A program made the position numbers and the translations under genes. The notes under the pieces are model-generated. The model was not told where the DNA came from. It did no database searches and saw only the letters and a program-made list of their open reading frames with translations. Of a stretch of DNA of 16,366 nucleotides, positions 15,095 through 16,366 are shown one piece after another. Source of the DNA: Actinomycetes bacterium (GTDB lineage: Bacteria > Actinomycetota > Acidimicrobiia > Acidimicrobiales > RAAP-2); the NCBI GenBank assembly GCA_021791615.1, contig JAJYWG010000083.1, positions 1 to 16,366 on the forward strand, read 5' to 3'. Within the stretch, counting starts at the first letter, position 1. Each line of letters begins with the position of its first letter.

Positions 15095-15108
15095 CCGGCT
15101 TTCGCCGG
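15095..15108. other. Small hairpin between mceF and the Mce-associated gene
   Basis: CCGGC, four bases (TTTC) and GCCGG form a perfect five-pair stem within the 225-bp gap 15027-15251; an alternative outer stem TGCCG/CGGCA overlaps it. No T run follows. It could slow or partly end transcription after mceF, or protect the upstream mRNA, but chance is possible in DNA of this composition. Nothing else is recognised in the gap. Confidence 0.25.
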
Positions 15109-15238
15109 CAGGCCGGGCGTGAGGCGTTCACCGATCCGACCGTGAGGTCGGAGCCGCTCAGCCGTTCTCAGTGATGGAGACGGAACGCCGGACGCTCACG
15201 GGACCGAAGTTTCTACCGGGCATGAAGGCGACGAGGAG

Positions 15239-15245
15239 AAGGAGG
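15239..15245 (+). promoter_or_regulatory. Ribosome binding site selecting the start at 15252
   Basis: AAGGAGG lies six bases ahead of ATG 15252. Earlier in-frame starts (GTG 15171, ATG 15174, ATG 15222) have no comparable site, so the shorter protein is preferred. Confidence 0.75.
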
Positions 15246-15251
15246 GGAGCG

Positions 15252-16064
15252 ATGCGAGGTGGCGTGAAAGTGGTGGGGGGTCCTGAGGCCGAAGCCGAGG
15301 GCCCGTCCGGGCGGGCGAGCGTCGAAGAGGTCGAGCTCGACGACCCGTCCGATGCGGAGGACGTTGCCGACGGGGTCGAAGTCGACGAGGAGCCGGAGCA
15401 CGAGGGCACGGAGCACGAGGGCACGGAGCCAGAGGGAGCGGAGCACGAGGGCACGGAGCCCACGCCGCTTCCGCACCAGGGACCTCGCTCCGGGGCACGG
15501 GGGCGCGGGCAGCGCCGGCTCACGCGGGCGTTCGCCGTGGTGTCGGTCGTCGCCGTCCTGGGTGTGGCCGGCACCATCGGTTTCGGACTGGCGTGGTCGG
15601 GCCAGAACGCCAGTGCGCAGGCGGCGGCAGCTGTGCGCACGACGTCGCAGCGGTTCCTCACCGACCTCACCAACTTCGACGCCAAGACCGTCGACGCTGA
15701 TTTCGCTGCGATCACCGGCATGGCGACCGGCAGCTTTGCCGGGCAGGCCCGCACGTTCTTCAACTCGGCGATCCGCCAGGAGCTCGAAGACGCGCTGGCG
15801 TCCTCCCGGGGACAGATCAGGAGCTTGTACATCGAGAGCGTCTCGGGCAACCAGGCATCGTCGTACGCAGTGGTCGACCAGCTCTACGCCAACAACAAGA
15901 TCAGCGCTCCCCAATCGGACGTGCTCCGCATCGTCCTCGATCTGTCCGACACGGTGTCCGGATGGAAGGTGTCAAACGTGACCGTGCTCCAAGGACCGAC
16001 ATCGACGGGCGGCACGACGACCCCTTCGTCGCCGGCCTCCTCGACCTCCACCCCCGCCGGGTGA
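15252..16064 (+). CDS. Mce-associated membrane protein (Mas/Mam type)
   Basis: The 270-residue protein has three parts. Residues 1-90 are a hydrophilic cytoplasmic region, very acidic up to about 70 (with repeated EHEGT) and basic at 79-92 (SGARGRGQRRLTR). Residues 93-115 are one membrane helix. Residues 120-250 form a small outer domain that starts with ...TSQRFLTDLTNFDAKTVDADFA and continues with ITGMATGSFAGQ, resembling the NTF2/VirB8-like fold of Mce-associated proteins. A Ser/Thr/Pro tail ends it. Proteins of this kind follow mce operons, usually in pairs; in mycobacteria relatives help to stabilise the importer. Only one copy is present here. Its position 225 bp after mceF fits that role. 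The assignment rests on architecture and context more than on strong motifs. Confidence 0.8.
   Translation: MRGGVKVVGGPEAEAEGPSGRASVEEVELDDPSDAEDVADGVEVDEEPEHEGTEHEGTEPEGAEHEGTEPTPLPHQGPRSGARGRGQRRLTRAFAVVSVVAVLGVAGTIGFGLAWSGQNASAQAAAAVRTTSQRFLTDLTNFDAKTVDADFAAITGMATGSFAGQARTFFNSAIRQELEDALASSRGQIRSLYIESVSGNQASSYAVVDQLYANNKISAPQSDVLRIVLDLSDTVSGWKVSNVTVLQGPTSTGGTTTPSSPASSTSTPAG
15396..15455 (+). repeat. 15-bp tandem repeat, four copies, in the Mce-associated gene
   Basis: Copies at 15396-15410, 15411-15425 and 15441-15455 are identical (GAGCACGAGGGCACG). The copy at 15426-15440 differs at a few bases. They encode the acidic pentapeptide EHEGT (once EPEGA) in the cytoplasmic part of the protein, so its length can change in frame. 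Confidence 0.9.
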
Positions 16065-16115
16065 GCCGCGGCCAAGGCCAGGACCGGCGCGCATCTCCGC
16101 TGCGGTCGGCTCCGT

Positions 16116-16161
16116 GCCACCGTTGGGCCTCGTGCCGCGCCACCGTTGGTCCTCGTGCCGC
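16116..16161. repeat. 23-bp tandem duplication downstream of the mce locus
   Basis: The 23-bp stretch at 16116-16138 is repeated at 16139-16161 with one mismatch (GGGCC against GGTCC in the middle). It lies in the 111-bp gap between the convergent Mce-associated and repeat-protein genes. It encodes nothing evident. Confidence 0.85.
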
Positions 16162-16173
16162 CGGCCAGGCGGC
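16157..16173. terminator. GC-rich hairpin between convergent genes (possible terminator)
   Basis: GCCGCC (16157-16162) pairs perfectly with GGCGGC (16168-16173) around a five-base loop. It lies two bases past the stop of the reverse-strand repeat gene and about 90 bases after the Mce-associated gene. No T run follows on either strand, but actinobacterial terminators often lack one. A two-way terminator is plausible, not proven. Confidence 0.4.
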
Positions 16174-16175
16174 CG

Positions 16176-16366
16176 TCACCCAGAGGTGGTCGGACCCGCG
16201 ACCGGCGCCATGCCCACGATCGGCTTGTTGAGCGTCATGGAGCCGGTGGACCCGTAGAAGCGCGCTGCCCCGAAGCTGAAGATCCCCCCGTCGGAGGCCA
16301 CCAGCCAGTAGCCCGCGCCTGTGGGCGTCGCAGCCATGCCCACGATCGGCTTGTTGAGCGCAATGG
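16176..16366 (-). CDS. C-terminal end of a 42-residue-repeat surface protein (partial, runs off the window)
   Basis: Reading the minus strand in from the right edge, the frame is open to a TGA at 16178-16176. It encodes 62 residues with no start inside the window. It contains [16 protein letters not shown], then [26 protein letters not shown], and again LNKPIVGMA before a short end [10 protein letters not shown]. The repeat period is exactly 42 residues (N of the first NKPIVG to N of the second). The [10 protein letters not shown](I/V)FSFG repeat, with its Trp, Asp-Gly-Gly and Phe-Gly positions, occurs in large secreted actinobacterial proteins, often joined to cell-wall hydrolase or peptidase domains, and probably folds as a beta-propeller-like array. 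The N-terminal part and so the real function lie outside the window. Confidence 0.85.
   Translation of the reverse strand, partial: IALNKPIVGMAATPTGAGYWLVASDGGIFSFGAARFYGSTGSMTLNKPIVGMAPVAGPTTSG
16207..16360. repeat. 28-bp direct repeat, period 126 bp, in the surface-repeat gene
   Basis: The 28 bases at 16207-16234 recur exactly at 16333-16360, 126 bases apart, which equals the 42-residue protein repeat. The shared part encodes LNKPIVGMA. Exact identity at DNA level, including third bases, points to recent duplication or gene conversion among repeat units. Confidence 0.9.

Noticed and set aside
1..16366. tRNA, rRNA, riboswitch or CRISPR elements
   Set aside because: No cloverleaf with a conserved T-loop, no rRNA-like stretch, no spacer-repeat array and no riboswitch core was recognised by eye on either strand. 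A covariance-model scan would be the decisive check.

Overview
This is a GC-rich (roughly two-thirds G+C by eye) chromosomal segment of a high-GC actinobacterium. The best taxonomic hint is at the right edge. There, the end of a reverse-strand gene encodes a 42-residue repeat ([15 protein letters not shown] core) that I associate with large surface repeat proteins of Acidimicrobiia and relatives. That assignment is recall-based inference and was not tested by a search.

Layout. At 7-2004 (minus) lies a solitary, unusual cytochrome b family gene with two in-frame tandem repeats. At about 2155-2435 (minus) is a frameshifted, truncated remnant of an IS607-type serine recombinase. At 2533-3390 (plus) is a cytidylate-kinase-like P-loop protein with an extra C-terminal domain. 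At 3427-3858 (minus) is a two-CBS-domain protein, and at 4016-5263 (minus) is the Mce-type ABC ATPase (MceG/Mkl).

Most of the window (5463-16064, plus) is one complete mce locus: yrbEA, yrbEB, mceA, mceB, mceC, mceD, mceE and mceF, then one Mce-associated membrane protein gene. The genes from yrbEA to mceF are packed with gaps of 10 nt or less, or with 1-4 nt stop/start overlaps, so they read as one translationally coupled operon. The ATPase is transcribed divergently from a shared intergenic region of about 200 bp.

How the parts work together. YrbEA and YrbEB would form the membrane permease. MceG would energise it from the cytoplasm. The six single-pass or lipid-anchored MCE-domain proteins (MceE carries a lipobox) would build the extracytoplasmic conduit for a hydrophobic substrate. 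In other actinobacteria, Mce systems import sterols, fatty acids or other lipids; the substrate here cannot be told from sequence. The associated protein (one TM helix plus a small NTF2/VirB8-like outer domain) is probably an accessory or assembly factor.

The known core system is ordinary. The points worth a second look are at its edges: long low-complexity tails on MceG, MceD and MceF, even numbers of outer cysteines in every Mce subunit, a cytochrome b lacking the usual Qo-site PW motif, the kinase's extra domain, the decayed IS607 element, and the repeat protein running off the right end.
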